From Thiocystis violascens DSM 198 (GTDB lineage: Bacteria; Pseudomonadota; Gammaproteobacteria; Chromatiales; Chromatiaceae), in the NCBI RefSeq assembly GCF_000227745.2, contig NC_018012.1, positions 3,531,412 to 3,595,411 on the forward strand: a stretch of 64,000 nt of DNA, given 5' to 3'. A program made the translations under genes and the position numbers. The notes below the pieces were generated by a model. It saw only the letters and a list, made by a program, of their open reading frames with translations, made no database searches and had not been told where the DNA came from. Shown in pieces: positions 21,641-29,727 of the stretch. Positions within the stretch are counted from its first letter, which is position 1. Every line of letters starts with the position of its first letter.

Positions 21641-22834
21641 GAGGGTGTAGACAAAAATAATTGAGCTGCTATTTGTATACCAGTCTACAACTGAGCTGGT
21701 GTGCGCTGATGTCGAAAGCTGGTCGTCCCCCCAAGATTCACGAGGCGGAGCAAGCGGTATTGCGTCAAATTGTCACGGATCGCCCGACCTCCACGCTGTC
21801 AGAGATTGCCCGGGAACTCGCGGCACGGACGGGAATCGAGGCTCATGAAGCCACGATTCGCAAGTCCTTGCGGGAGGCGGGCGTCACGCGCCTCCGGGGC
21901 GAGAGTGGTCTCGAGGCGCAAGCGCGCGCAACGCCGCGTCGGTATGGGTATACGGATGCGCATCGTCGCCACGACCCCGACCAAAGCTACCCAAGTTGTC
22001 TGACCGATGCGGAGTGGGACTTGGTCGCCGCTCTCTTTGAGATGCCGGGCGGGCGGGGTCAACCGCCCCGCGTGTCGCGCCGGAGCATCCTGGAGGCGTG
22101 TTGCTACGTGGTGCGCACGGGGTGCGCGTGGCGGATGCTGCCGCACGATTTCGCGCCTTGGCAGAATGTCTACAAGACGTTTCGCCGTTGGAGTGCGGCT
22201 GGGAAGTTTGAGCAGATGCATGATCGACTGCGGGGGCAATGGCGCGAACGCGAGGGGCGTGAGATCGCGCCGACGGCGGCGGTGCTGGATGCGCAATCGA
22301 CCCGCGGCTCGCCGCAGGGTGGACCGAGCGGCTTTGATGCGGGCAAGCAGGTCAAGGGGCGCAAGCGCAGCCTGGTGGTCGATACCTTGGGGTTCGTGTT
22401 GGCGGTGAGCGTGGTCGCGGCCAATCTTCAGGACCGCGATGCCGCCTCGGGCGCCGTCGCTGACGCGGCCGCCAAGTACCCCCAGATCAACACGCTGTTT
22501 GTCGATAGCGCCTACGCCGGTCAATTTGCCCAAACCACCGAGCAGACCCACGCGATCCGCGTGGAAGTCGTGCGCCATCCAGCCAACAAAAGCGTTGGCT
22601 CCTGGCACGTGGACGGGGCGCCTGACCGAGTGGTGATCGCCAACGCCGACGGCTTCGTTCCGCTGCCGAAGCGCTGGGTTGTCGAGCGCACCCATGCGTG
22701 GAATGAGCGTGCCCGTCGATTGATCATGCATCATGACCGTCTGCCAGCGGTCTCCGAAACCTGGGTTTGGCTGGCGGAGGCGCGCATCCTGCTGCGGCGG
22801 TTGACCACAACGGTTTGATTTTGTCTACACCCTC
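21641..22834 (+). mobile_element. IS5-family (IS1031-like) insertion sequence, copy 2
   Basis: The same 1194-bp element as copy 1, with identical 16-bp ends and a TCA target duplication (21638-21640 and 22835-22837). It inserted upstream of the secreted hypothetical gene. Confidence 0.95.
21709..22818 (+). CDS. IS transposase, HTH plus IS5-type DDE domain (copy 2)
   Basis: A 369-aa protein identical to the copy 1 product. The only nucleotide difference is 21852 C in an Ala codon (GCC for GCA). HTH 1-63, IS5 N-domain 93-172 and the D194/D266/E326 triad are intact. The near-identity of the copies implies recent transposition. Confidence 0.93.
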   Translation: MSKAGRPPKIHEAEQAVLRQIVTDRPTSTLSEIARELAARTGIEAHEATIRKSLREAGVTRLRGESGLEAQARATPRRYGYTDAHRRHDPDQSYPSCLTDAEWDLVAALFEMPGGRGQPPRVSRRSILEACCYVVRTGCAWRMLPHDFAPWQNVYKTFRRWSAAGKFEQMHDRLRGQWREREGREIAPTAAVLDAQSTRGSPQGGPSGFDAGKQVKGRKRSLVVDTLGFVLAVSVVAANLQDRDAASGAVADAAAKYPQINTLFVDSAYAGQFAQTTEQTHAIRVEVVRHPANKSVGSWHVDGAPDRVVIANADGFVPLPKRWVVERTHAWNERARRLIMHHDRLPAVSETWVWLAEARILLRRLTTTV

Positions 22835-22859
22835 TCAGACGAATCATGTCCGCCGCGCG

Positions 22860-23010
22860 TGAAGTCGTTCGTGGTTCGACCCTTCGGCTCCGCTCAGGAT
22901 TCGCCACGAACGGTTTCAGGCAGAGGGGCGGCTGGGGGGGCCGACCGCGCGGAGGATTTCCCGTTCGTCCTTGAGTTTGTCGAAGGCGAATGGGAAATCG
23001 GTACAGTCTT
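22860..23010. repeat. Family 1 composite repeat
   Basis: Hairpin TGAAGTCGTTCGTGGT / CCACGAACGGTTTCA with loop TCGACCCTTCGGCTCCGCTC is followed by a second palindrome GATTTCCCGTTCGTCC...GAATGGGAAATC. The unit ends in GGAAATCGCCTAA, like the composites at 47771 and 62451. It fills the space between IS copy 2 and the phosphoesterase gene. Confidence 0.7.
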
Positions 23011-23023
23011 TCCCGGAAATCGC

Positions 23024-23848
23024 CTAACTTGCCTGGGCCAGCGCGATGGCGGGGGCGGGGGTGATCGCTGGCGCGACCAGCGATTCGGGATAGGCATCGG
23101 TCCAGCGCAGCAGTTCCAGACGTCCGTCGTGATGCTCGACCAGCGCCGTGCAGCTCTCGACCCAGTCGCCGCAGTTGCAATAGGACACGCTGGCGATGTC
23201 GCGCATCTCGGCGTGGTGGATATGGCCGCAGATCATGCCGTCGAGTTCGCGCCGCTCGGCTTCCCGGGCGAGGGCCTGCTCGAAGTTGCCGATATAGCTC
23301 ACGGCGTTCTTGATCTTGTGCTTGAGATAACCGGCCAGCGACCAGTATTTCAGCCCGAACAGGGAACGGACGCGGCTGAGCAAGCCATTCAGCGCCAGCA
23401 GAGTGTCGTAGGCGCGCGAACCGAGCTTGGCGAGCCAGAGACTGTTCTGGACCACGCCGTCGAATTTGTCGCCATGCAGCACTAGAAAACGCCGGCCATC
23501 GGCGGTGGTGTGGACGACTTCGTCGCGTACCGTCACCTCGCCGAAACTGGCGCCCAGATGATCGCGAAACAGATCGTCATGGTTGCCGGGGAGATAGATG
23601 ACCTCGGTCCCCTGACGGGCCTTGTCCAGGATTTCCCGCACAACCTGGTTGTGCGAGTCGGGCCAGTAGAGACCGTTTTTCATCGCCCAGACATCGACGA
23701 TATCGCCAACCAGATAGAGCTGCCGACACTGGGTCGCTTGCAGAAAATCCAGGACGAATCGGGCCTGACAGCCCCGAAATCCCAAATGCACATCCGAGAT
23801 GAAGATGCTGCGGTATTTCAGGGGGTTCATGCGTTTGATATCGGACAT
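23024..23848 (-). CDS. LpxH-like UDP-2,3-diacylglucosamine diphosphatase family phosphoesterase
   Basis: A 274-aa calcineurin-like metallophosphoesterase. The five metal-binding blocks are ISDVHLGFRG, VGDIVDVWAM, PGNHDDLFRDH, LHGDKFDG and CGHIHHA. The family includes LpxH of lipid A synthesis and related uncharacterised enzymes. The extended middle (KYWSLAGYLKHKIKNAV) is typical of the COG2908 paralogue group, so LpxH activity is not assured. Start ATG 23848 has GAGG eleven bases upstream; the Met six codons on is an alternative. Confidence 0.85.
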   Translation of the reverse strand: MSDIKRMNPLKYRSIFISDVHLGFRGCQARFVLDFLQATQCRQLYLVGDIVDVWAMKNGLYWPDSHNQVVREILDKARQGTEVIYLPGNHDDLFRDHLGASFGEVTVRDEVVHTTADGRRFLVLHGDKFDGVVQNSLWLAKLGSRAYDTLLALNGLLSRVRSLFGLKYWSLAGYLKHKIKNAVSYIGNFEQALAREAERRELDGMICGHIHHAEMRDIASVSYCNCGDWVESCTALVEHHDGRLELLRWTDAYPESLVAPAITPAPAIALAQAS

Positions 23849-24165
23849 CGCATTCGCTGCCTCTGCCAGAAAAATTCGTGCAATGTTGTCCGAATTTTGT
23901 TGCCGCACGGTTGAGGCTTGGTGAAGATACGATGAAGATCGCGGGCGGTTGTCAGGGATTGTCGCATCCCGAAAATGGCGTGCCGCATCGGGTTTTGGCG
24001 GGAGTTGCCGGCTGAATGCTATAGTTCGGGAATTTCCACCGATGCCCCGCGGGGAACATTCAATGGACGCGCAAACGATCCCGATGCGAACCGGCGCGGT
24101 TGTCGAGGATGATCGGGCGCCGCGCCAGTTGTCGGGCGCCCCGCGCGCATCCTGAGACCGCCGCC
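23849..24165. other. Divergent intergenic region
   Basis: 317 bp between the phosphoesterase (minus) and the cyclotransferase-like gene (plus). It must hold promoters in both directions; TATAGT near 24020 is a possible -10. A 30-codon reading frame (24063-24155) with GGGGAA upstream is visible, but nothing supports it as a gene. Confidence 0.3.
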
Positions 24166-24690
24166 ATGCGCCATCGCGTCTTCGTCTATGGCACCCTGCT
24201 GCGCGGGGAGGTCAATCATCGCCTGCTGAACGGCGCGGATTGGCTGGGGCCGCATCGCACCGCGCCCTGCTTTACGCTTTACCGCGTCGGTGCCTATCCG
24301 GGCGCGGCCCGCGGCGGGGCGACCGCCATCGTCGGCGAGGTGTATGCCCTGGATGGCGCCGGTTTGCGCCAACTCGACCGGCTGGAGGACTATCCGATCC
24401 TCTATGATCGACACTTGATCGCAACGCCCTATGGCCGTGCCTGGATCTATGTCTATCGCGGCCGGCTGCGCGACCGGCCGGTCATCGGCGGCGGCGACTG
24501 GCGTGCCTTCGCCGCGGATCCGCAGTCCTTGCGGGCCGCCGGCGTGCGTTGCGTCAGGGATCCCAAGACCCGTCACCGGCGGTCGTCGCCATCCACAGCT
24601 TCAGACGCGATAACCACCAAGATCGAGGAAAGAGCATGTCCGAAGAAGGCCGTTTCACCATCCATCTTGAGCAACGGGAAGGCTTCCTGA
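24166..24690 (+). CDS. Gamma-glutamylcyclotransferase (AIG2-like) family protein
   Basis: 174 aa. The N-terminal VFVYGTLLRGEVNHRLL motif and Glu-containing GEVYALDGAGLRQLDRLEDY are the substrate-binding and catalytic features of the GGCT/AIG2 fold, which releases 5-oxoproline from gamma-glutamyl compounds. The domain ends near residue 130. The remaining basic tail overlaps the next gene by 55 nt and may be an accidental extension. Confidence 0.82.
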   Translation: MRHRVFVYGTLLRGEVNHRLLNGADWLGPHRTAPCFTLYRVGAYPGAARGGATAIVGEVYALDGAGLRQLDRLEDYPILYDRHLIATPYGRAWIYVYRGRLRDRPVIGGGDWRAFAADPQSLRAAGVRCVRDPKTRHRRSSPSTASDAITTKIEERACPKKAVSPSILSNGKAS

Positions 24691-25097
24691 TCAATGTCGC
24701 GTTCGACTGGAAGCGCGCCCCCGATCTGCTGATGGACGAGCCCCCGCCGCTTGGCGAGCAGCAGGGGCCGAACGCCTCGCGCCTGCTGGCCGCCGCCGCG
24801 GCCAACTGTTTGAGCGCGAGCCTGCTCTATTGCGTCTTCAAGGAGGAGCCGCCAGAAAACTGTCTGCGCGCCGAGGCCACCTGCATCATGGTCCGCAACG
24901 AGAAAAAGCGTCAGCGGATCGGCGCTCTGGAGATCCGGCTGATCCTGGCCGATGTCGTCACGCAGTCGCCCCGTTTCGCCCGCTGCAAGACCCTGTTCGA
25001 GGACTTCTGCGTGGTGTCGGCGAGCATCCGCCAGGGCATTCCGATGCGCGTCACGCTGCTGGATGGGCAGGGCGTTATCCTGCATGAGTCCGAGTGA
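24636..25097 (+). CDS. OsmC-family protein
   Basis: A 153-aa OsmC/Ohr-fold protein. GPNASRLLAAAAANCLSASL contains the first conserved Cys of the peroxidase fold, and the second active-site region is SPRFARCKTLFEDFCVVSAS. Members reduce organic hydroperoxides or act in sulfur/thiol chemistry. Start ATG 24636 has GAGGAAAGAG just upstream and is preferred over the 24549 start. Confidence 0.85.
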   Translation: MSEEGRFTIHLEQREGFLINVAFDWKRAPDLLMDEPPPLGEQQGPNASRLLAAAAANCLSASLLYCVFKEEPPENCLRAEATCIMVRNEKKRQRIGALEIRLILADVVTQSPRFARCKTLFEDFCVVSASIRQGIPMRVTLLDGQGVILHESE

Positions 25098-25149
25098 AAC
25101 CATGGCGTGTCGATCCGCGCCCACGGGAGCCAGCAATTCTCGTTGAGAC

Positions 25150-25218
25150 GTAGGAGCCCGCTTGCGGGCGACATGATTTGGGTCTGCCAAACACCGTCGC
25201 CCGCAAGCGGGCTCCTAC
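25150..25218. repeat. REP-like hairpin
   Basis: Perfect 23-bp arms, the left beginning GTAGGAGCCCGCTTGCGGGC (25150-25172) and the right its exact complement (25196-25218), flank a 23-nt loop. Similar GTAGGAGCCCGC palindromes are widespread in gammaproteobacteria. This copy lies between osmC and the SLOG gene. Confidence 0.85.
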
Positions 25219-25263
25219 GATGGGATGACGCCAACATGAGAACTGCTGCACGGGAGCGGGTTG

Positions 25264-26076
25264 ATGGACATCGGCGAGATGACTCGGGAAAACGCCGGAC
25301 TTGCGCCATCCGAAGCCGTGACCGCCCTCGCCGGCGCGCTCGACGCGCTGGGGCTTTCGGAACCCAGGCCGGTGCTGGTGCTGATCGGCGGGGCCGCGAA
25401 TGTCGATCCGGCGGTGGCGGAGGCCCTGCTGATCCTGTTCGAGCGACTGGCGCCCCGCTTGGATGCGCTGGATGTCACGGTCGTCGATGGCGGGACCGCC
25501 TTTGGGGTCATGGCCTTGATGGGGCAGGCGCGCCATCGGACCGCCGCCCGCTTTCCGCTGGTCGGGATCGCGGCTCTTGGCACGGTGGCGCTGGAGACGC
25601 GGCCGTCGCGTGCCGCGGTCCGCGTTCTGTCCGGGGCGGGACATTGTGGGGACACCGATTGGTTTGGGGGACGGACCTCCGGCAAGGGCGCGCGGCTTGA
25701 CCCGAACCACTCGCATTTTCTCCTGACGCCAGGAGATCGTTGGGGTGACGAATCGGCCTGGATCGTTGCCGCCGCGACCCAGCTTGCCGGCAACCGTCCA
25801 GCCCTGACCCTGGTCGCCGCCGGCGGGCTCGTGACCCGGCGCGACGTGGCGCTGGCGTTGCGGGCGGGTCGGCGTCTGATCGTCCTGGCCGGTACGGGCG
25901 GCACGGCCGATCTGCTGGCCGACGGGTGGCGTCACGGCCGGGAGATCGCGGATTTCCCGCTCGGAGCGCGCGAGCGCGCCTTGATGCAGGTGGTGGAGAT
26001 GGCGGATGCCGCCGAATCCGTGGCCGCCCTCCTGGCCCAGACGTTTGCGTCGACGGGGGATGGGAAGGCGTCATGA
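25264..26076 (+). CDS. SLOG-superfamily LSDAT (TRPM-type) sensor protein
   Basis: A 270-aa soluble protein. It shows a Rossmann-like SLOG fold: VLVLIGGAANVD (38-49), TVVDGGTAFGVM (72-83), VGIAALGTV (100-108), DPNHSHFLLTPGDRWGDES (146-164), LTLVAAGGLVTRRDV (181-195) and VLAGTGGTAD (207-216). These match the prokaryotic relatives of the TRPM channel N-terminal domain, predicted to bind a nucleotide or nucleotide-derived ligand. No transmembrane or effector domain is fused. Start ATG 25264 has GGGAGCGGG upstream. The next gene encodes a RyR-domain protein, the recurrent partner of this family. Confidence 0.8.
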   Translation: MDIGEMTRENAGLAPSEAVTALAGALDALGLSEPRPVLVLIGGAANVDPAVAEALLILFERLAPRLDALDVTVVDGGTAFGVMALMGQARHRTAARFPLVGIAALGTVALETRPSRAAVRVLSGAGHCGDTDWFGGRTSGKGARLDPNHSHFLLTPGDRWGDESAWIVAAATQLAGNRPALTLVAAGGLVTRRDVALALRAGRRLIVLAGTGGTADLLADGWRHGREIADFPLGARERALMQVVEMADAAESVAALLAQTFASTGDGKAS

Positions 26077-26082
26077 GGATGC

Positions 26083-26152
26083 GGCCCCTGGGACCGCCGA
26101 TTTGTAGTCGGCGATCCCAGTTGCCGACTACAAGTCGGCGGTCCCAGGGCCG
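26083..26152. repeat. Family 2 repeat, large palindrome between SLOG and RyR genes
   Basis: GGCCCCTGGGACCGCCGATT then TGTAGTCGGC, a nine-base spacer, and GCCGACTACAAGTCGGCGGT then CCCAGGGCC. The copy can form two small stems or one large cruciform. It interrupts what is otherwise a two-gene unit. Confidence 0.8.
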
Positions 26153-26181
26153 TTTCCTGGAAATGACCCGAGTGCCTCTCC

Positions 26182-27930
26182 ATGTTATTTGGCCCATCGC
26201 TTATCCATGTCTGCGGCTCCGAGCCGCTCGCCTCGCGTGTCGTCGCGGGATTGCGCGCGGATGGGCGACGGGTGCGCCTGGTCTCGCCCGACCAACTGAC
26301 GACGCTGAAGCCGGCCCGAATCCGTACCCTGATCCTGGCCGATCCACCCGATCCGGCGGGCTTGATCGCCGCGTTCGCCACCCGACTGGCTCAAATTCGG
26401 CGAGGGTTCGGTGCTGAGCCCGTCCGGCTGATCCTGATGCACTTGGCCGATCCGCCGCCCCCGCTGCCAGACTTGAACCTCGGTGGACGGCTGCGCCTGG
26501 AGACCTTCGCCATCGAAAACCGCGCCATGCGCGCGCTGCTTGCCCGCTGGCCGCTGCATTCCGGCATGGATCCGCCGTTCGGTCAGGTGCCGCATCTGCT
26601 GATCGCGGGGTTCACGCCCTCCGCCGGCGCTTTTCTGGTCCAGGCGCTGCGGCTGATCCACTACGCCGACGCGCGCCCCCGGGTCAGCATTCTCTGTGAC
26701 GATACGGCGCGCGCGGCCGCGCGTTTCCAGGCTGACTATCCTCAGGCCGATCAAGTGGCGGAGATTCGGTTCGCGCCGCTCGCGTCACCGCCACTCAAGG
26801 ACACGCCAGCCGTCACCCTCGCCCTGGTCTGCCAGGACGCTCCCGGCCCGGAGGGTCTTCGGGTGGCGCGCGCGCTTGTCCAGACCATTGCCCGCGCGCA
26901 ACGCGCCTCGCCGCCGATCCTGCTGGAGATCGGCGACGACGAGGCAAGGGGCGACATCGCGGACTGGGATGGACAGATCATCCCCTTCTCGTCGCTCCGC
27001 GAGGTCTGCCGCCCGGAAGTATTGCTCGATGGTCTCGGCGACGAGGCGGCTCGGACCATCCATGAATACTATTGCGACAGCATCGCCGCTCAGGGACGCG
27101 ATCCGGGCACCGAGCCAGCCGGCGAGCCCTGGCCGCGACTGGCCACGTCCTATCGGCAGGCCAACCGCCATCAGGCGGACCATCTCTGGGCCAAGCTGGC
27201 CGTCACGGATTGCCGCGCGGTCGCCGAGGAGATGGTGGACGCCTTCGCCTTCACGCCGCTGGAGGTGGAACGGCTGGCCCTGATCGAACACCGGCGCTGG
27301 GCCGCCGACCGGTCGCTGGATGGCTGGAGTTATGCCCCGGTACGCGACAATGCCCGCAAGCATCATCCGCAGCTCATCCCCTATGCCGAGCTGTCCGAAC
27401 CCATGAAGGATCTCGACCGTTTCGCCGTGCGCGGCGTGCCGAACCTGCTGGCGCGTTCCGGGCTGGGGGTGGTGCGTCTGCTGATCGTCGGCATCCCCGC
27501 GCCGGGTGCGGGGTCGGTCAGCGGGAAACGGCTGCGCACCCTGACCCGTTTGGTTCTGGAGCGGCTCGTCGCCCGCTATCCGGATCGCGCGCTCGTGTTC
27601 GCCGCCACCCTGGCGGATCCGGCAACGCGACAGGTGGCGCGACAGGCGCTCGATCAGAGCGGCGCCGGACTCTTCTGGCTGCTGTCCCAGCCTATCGACG
27701 AACTGCTGGCCGCCCAGCCCGACGCCGCCGCGCGGCGGGATCTGCTGGAACTTGCCGCCCGCGCCGAGCGCCGAATCGCGCTGGACGGCGAGGGCGAACT
27801 GGCGCGCTGGTTTGCCGCGCGGGCCGAGATCGTCATCGCGCTGGGAGCGATCGCGCCCATGGCCGAACCCGTCAGACGGGTCACGCTCGCGGCCGGCTGG
27901 GCCGGACTCGACTGGAACTTCGAGTATTGA
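26182..27930 (+). CDS. RyR-domain protein with N-terminal TrkA-N/Rossmann-like regions
   Basis: A 582-aa soluble protein. Residues 6-40 resemble an NAD-binding start (LIHVCGSEPLASRVVAGLRA) and a second Rossmann-like segment begins near 137 (HLLIAGFTPSAGAFL). Residues 293-340 (IHEYYCDSIAAQG, SYRQANRHQADHLWAKL) lead into the RyR domain at 360-422, with EHRRWAADRSLDGWSYAPVR and KHHPQLIPYAELSEPMKD. This is the repeat found in ryanodine receptors and in bacterial TrkA-RyR proteins. The C-terminal 430-582 (LLIVGIPAPGAGS, IVIALG) looks like another SLOG/Rossmann-type domain. It is predicted to act with the upstream SLOG protein in ligand sensing. Confidence 0.8.
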   Translation: MLFGPSLIHVCGSEPLASRVVAGLRADGRRVRLVSPDQLTTLKPARIRTLILADPPDPAGLIAAFATRLAQIRRGFGAEPVRLILMHLADPPPPLPDLNLGGRLRLETFAIENRAMRALLARWPLHSGMDPPFGQVPHLLIAGFTPSAGAFLVQALRLIHYADARPRVSILCDDTARAAARFQADYPQADQVAEIRFAPLASPPLKDTPAVTLALVCQDAPGPEGLRVARALVQTIARAQRASPPILLEIGDDEARGDIADWDGQIIPFSSLREVCRPEVLLDGLGDEAARTIHEYYCDSIAAQGRDPGTEPAGEPWPRLATSYRQANRHQADHLWAKLAVTDCRAVAEEMVDAFAFTPLEVERLALIEHRRWAADRSLDGWSYAPVRDNARKHHPQLIPYAELSEPMKDLDRFAVRGVPNLLARSGLGVVRLLIVGIPAPGAGSVSGKRLRTLTRLVLERLVARYPDRALVFAATLADPATRQVARQALDQSGAGLFWLLSQPIDELLAAQPDAAARRDLLELAARAERRIALDGEGELARWFAARAEIVIALGAIAPMAEPVRRVTLAAGWAGLDWNFEY

Positions 27931-27963
27931 TCCCGGCCACGCGCGGACTCCTTTCGGGATGCA

Positions 27964-28028
27964 CTGCCATGCAGTTAAGCCGTTCGTGGTGAGTGTGTCG
28001 AACCATGAACGGCTTAACTGCATGGCAG
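27964..28028. repeat. Family 1 hairpin with extended arms
   Basis: CTGCCATGCAGTTAAGCCGT followed by TC (left) pairs with GAACGGCTTAACTGCATGGC followed by AG (right), around GTGGTGAGTGTGTCGAACCAT. The outer part of the arms is unlike other copies yet still pairs perfectly. The rest of the 296-bp gap to the next gene holds no reading frame I trust. Confidence 0.8.
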
Positions 28029-28226
28029 CGCCCTCCGGGATGGCTAACGTCGTTGCACACGAAGCTTCGTCCGCCAGGCCAGCACTCGACGCGAAGATGA
28101 TGTTTGCCGAAAATCGCTTTAGAATCCGCCCTTTTCCTCGCGGCTGGGATGGCTTGAGTTCGAGTGTTTCGAGTATGGCCTGTCGAACAGTGACTTTCGG
28201 CGGTCCCCGACAGAGGCAAGCCCCCA

Positions 28227-29513
28227 ATGATTCAGATGATGAATGACGCGACCAGCGTCAGCGCAACCGGCACGGTGCTGGTGGTCGAGGACAGCCGTTC
28301 CCTGCGCGGTCTGCTGAGCGCCTATCTCGACGATGCGCATGGCTTGAGGACGGTGGAGGCGGGGTCGCTGGCCGAGGCGGAAGCGGCGCTGGCCCTGGAT
28401 CCCACGCGGTTCTTCGCCGCCGTGCTGGATCTCAATCTACCGGATGCCCCGGAGGGCGAGGTCGTGGATCTGGTGCAGCGTCACGGGATTCCGGTGGTGG
28501 TGCTGACCGGCTCCCTAGATCCCTTGCTGCGGGAGACCATGCTGAGCAAACAGGTCGTGGATTATTTCGTCAAGCACAAGCGTAACGAGATCGAACAGGT
28601 CGCGCACACGCTCGGACGCCTGTGGCACAACCGTCAGGTCAAGGTGATGGTGGTTGACGATTCGCCCAGTTTTCGGGCGTATCTGCAACGTCTGCTGGAG
28701 AGTTATCGCTATCGGACCTTGACGGCGAACAATGGCAGGGAAGCGCTGAAGCGGCTAGCGGAACATCCCGAGACCAGTCTTGTGATCACCGATGTCAACA
28801 TGCCCGAGATGAACGGACTGGAGTTGATCGAAGCCATCCGTCAGCAATATCGCCGCGAGGATCTGGCCGTGATCGGCATGTCGGATGCTTCCAAGCCCGG
28901 ACTCTCGGCACGCCTGCTCAAGGCCGGCGCCAACGATTTCATCGCCAAGCCCTTTCAGGCGGAGGAGTTTTTCTGTCGCGTCACCCAGAACACCAACATG
29001 ATGGAATACGTGCGCCGCCTGCGCGAGGCGGCCACCCGCGACGTGCTGACCGGACTGGCCAACCGGCGTCATGCCCTGGAGGTGTGCGAAAAGCTCTACG
29101 CCAATGCCCGGCGCGGTCATTTTCAGATCGCGCTCGGCATGATCGACGTCGATCACTTTAAGCAGGTCAACGATCGCTTTGGCCATCTGGTCGGCGACGA
29201 TGCCTTGAAGCGGATTGCCGTCGCGCTGAGTCAATCGTTACGCGCGTCCGATCTTGTCGGGCGCTACGGGGGCGAGGAGTTCATCTGTTTACTCGTGATT
29301 AAACAAGACGATGACGCGGAATTGGTGTTAGAGCGGGTGCGCGCCGCCGTCGCTCAGGTGGATTTCGAGGATGGCGGAACGCCGATCCCGCTGACCGTGA
29401 GCATTGGGTTCGCCACCGAGCTGGAAACCTCGTTGCTCCAGATGATCGGACGGGCGGATGGCGCGGTTTATCGCGCCAAGGCGGAGGGACGTAACCGCGT
29501 TGTTCGCGGTTAG
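28227..29513 (+). CDS. Two-receiver diguanylate cyclase (REC-REC-GGDEF)
   Basis: A 428-aa response regulator. REC1 is at about 15-130 (VLVVEDSRSLR, phospho-Asp in VLDLNLPD, VVVLTGS, YFVKHK). REC2 is at about 138-255 (VMVVDDSPSFR, ITDVNMPEMNG, IAKPF). The GGDEF domain is at 270-428, with GGEEF and the upstream inhibitory-site motif RASD (SLRASDLVGRYGGEEF), so it should make c-di-GMP with product inhibition. No kinase is adjacent; the converging gene is a bacteriophytochrome lacking an output domain. GAGGCAAG precedes the ATG. Confidence 0.93.
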   Translation: MIQMMNDATSVSATGTVLVVEDSRSLRGLLSAYLDDAHGLRTVEAGSLAEAEAALALDPTRFFAAVLDLNLPDAPEGEVVDLVQRHGIPVVVLTGSLDPLLRETMLSKQVVDYFVKHKRNEIEQVAHTLGRLWHNRQVKVMVVDDSPSFRAYLQRLLESYRYRTLTANNGREALKRLAEHPETSLVITDVNMPEMNGLELIEAIRQQYRREDLAVIGMSDASKPGLSARLLKAGANDFIAKPFQAEEFFCRVTQNTNMMEYVRRLREAATRDVLTGLANRRHALEVCEKLYANARRGHFQIALGMIDVDHFKQVNDRFGHLVGDDALKRIAVALSQSLRASDLVGRYGGEEFICLLVIKQDDDAELVLERVRAAVAQVDFEDGGTPIPLTVSIGFATELETSLLQMIGRADGAVYRAKAEGRNRVVRG

Positions 29514-29724
29514 GGACAAGGGACAAGGGCAGCGATTTTCATGGCGGTTGGATCGTAGCGGCCTGGTGGTCGAACGCTCGGAGGACAGACGGGAAATCCG
29601 GGGTTCGGCGCGTGAAGCCGTTCATGGTTCGAGGGCCTCACCACGAACGGCTTCAGGGACACCATTGCTCATACAGTTATGTTCAAACTGAGAATTGCTG
29701 TCCTTGCCCCTTGCCCCTTGCCCC
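29513..29724. repeat. Nested inverted repeats between converging genes
   Basis: Outer arms GGGACAAGGGACAAGGGCAG (from 29513) and CTGTCCTTGCCCCTTGCCCC (near 29699) enclose a family 1 hairpin TGAAGCCGTTCATGGT / ACCACGAACGGCTTCA (29613-29655). The block sits between the diguanylate cyclase and phytochrome stop codons and may act as a bidirectional terminator. An AACCGCG/CGCGGTT hairpin overlaps the cyclase stop. Confidence 0.6.
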
Positions 29725-29727
29725 TTT

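Noticed and set aside
24063..24155. A 30-residue peptide gene upstream of the cyclotransferase-like gene
   Set aside because: Only a start with a weak purine-rich site; no conservation or composition argument available.
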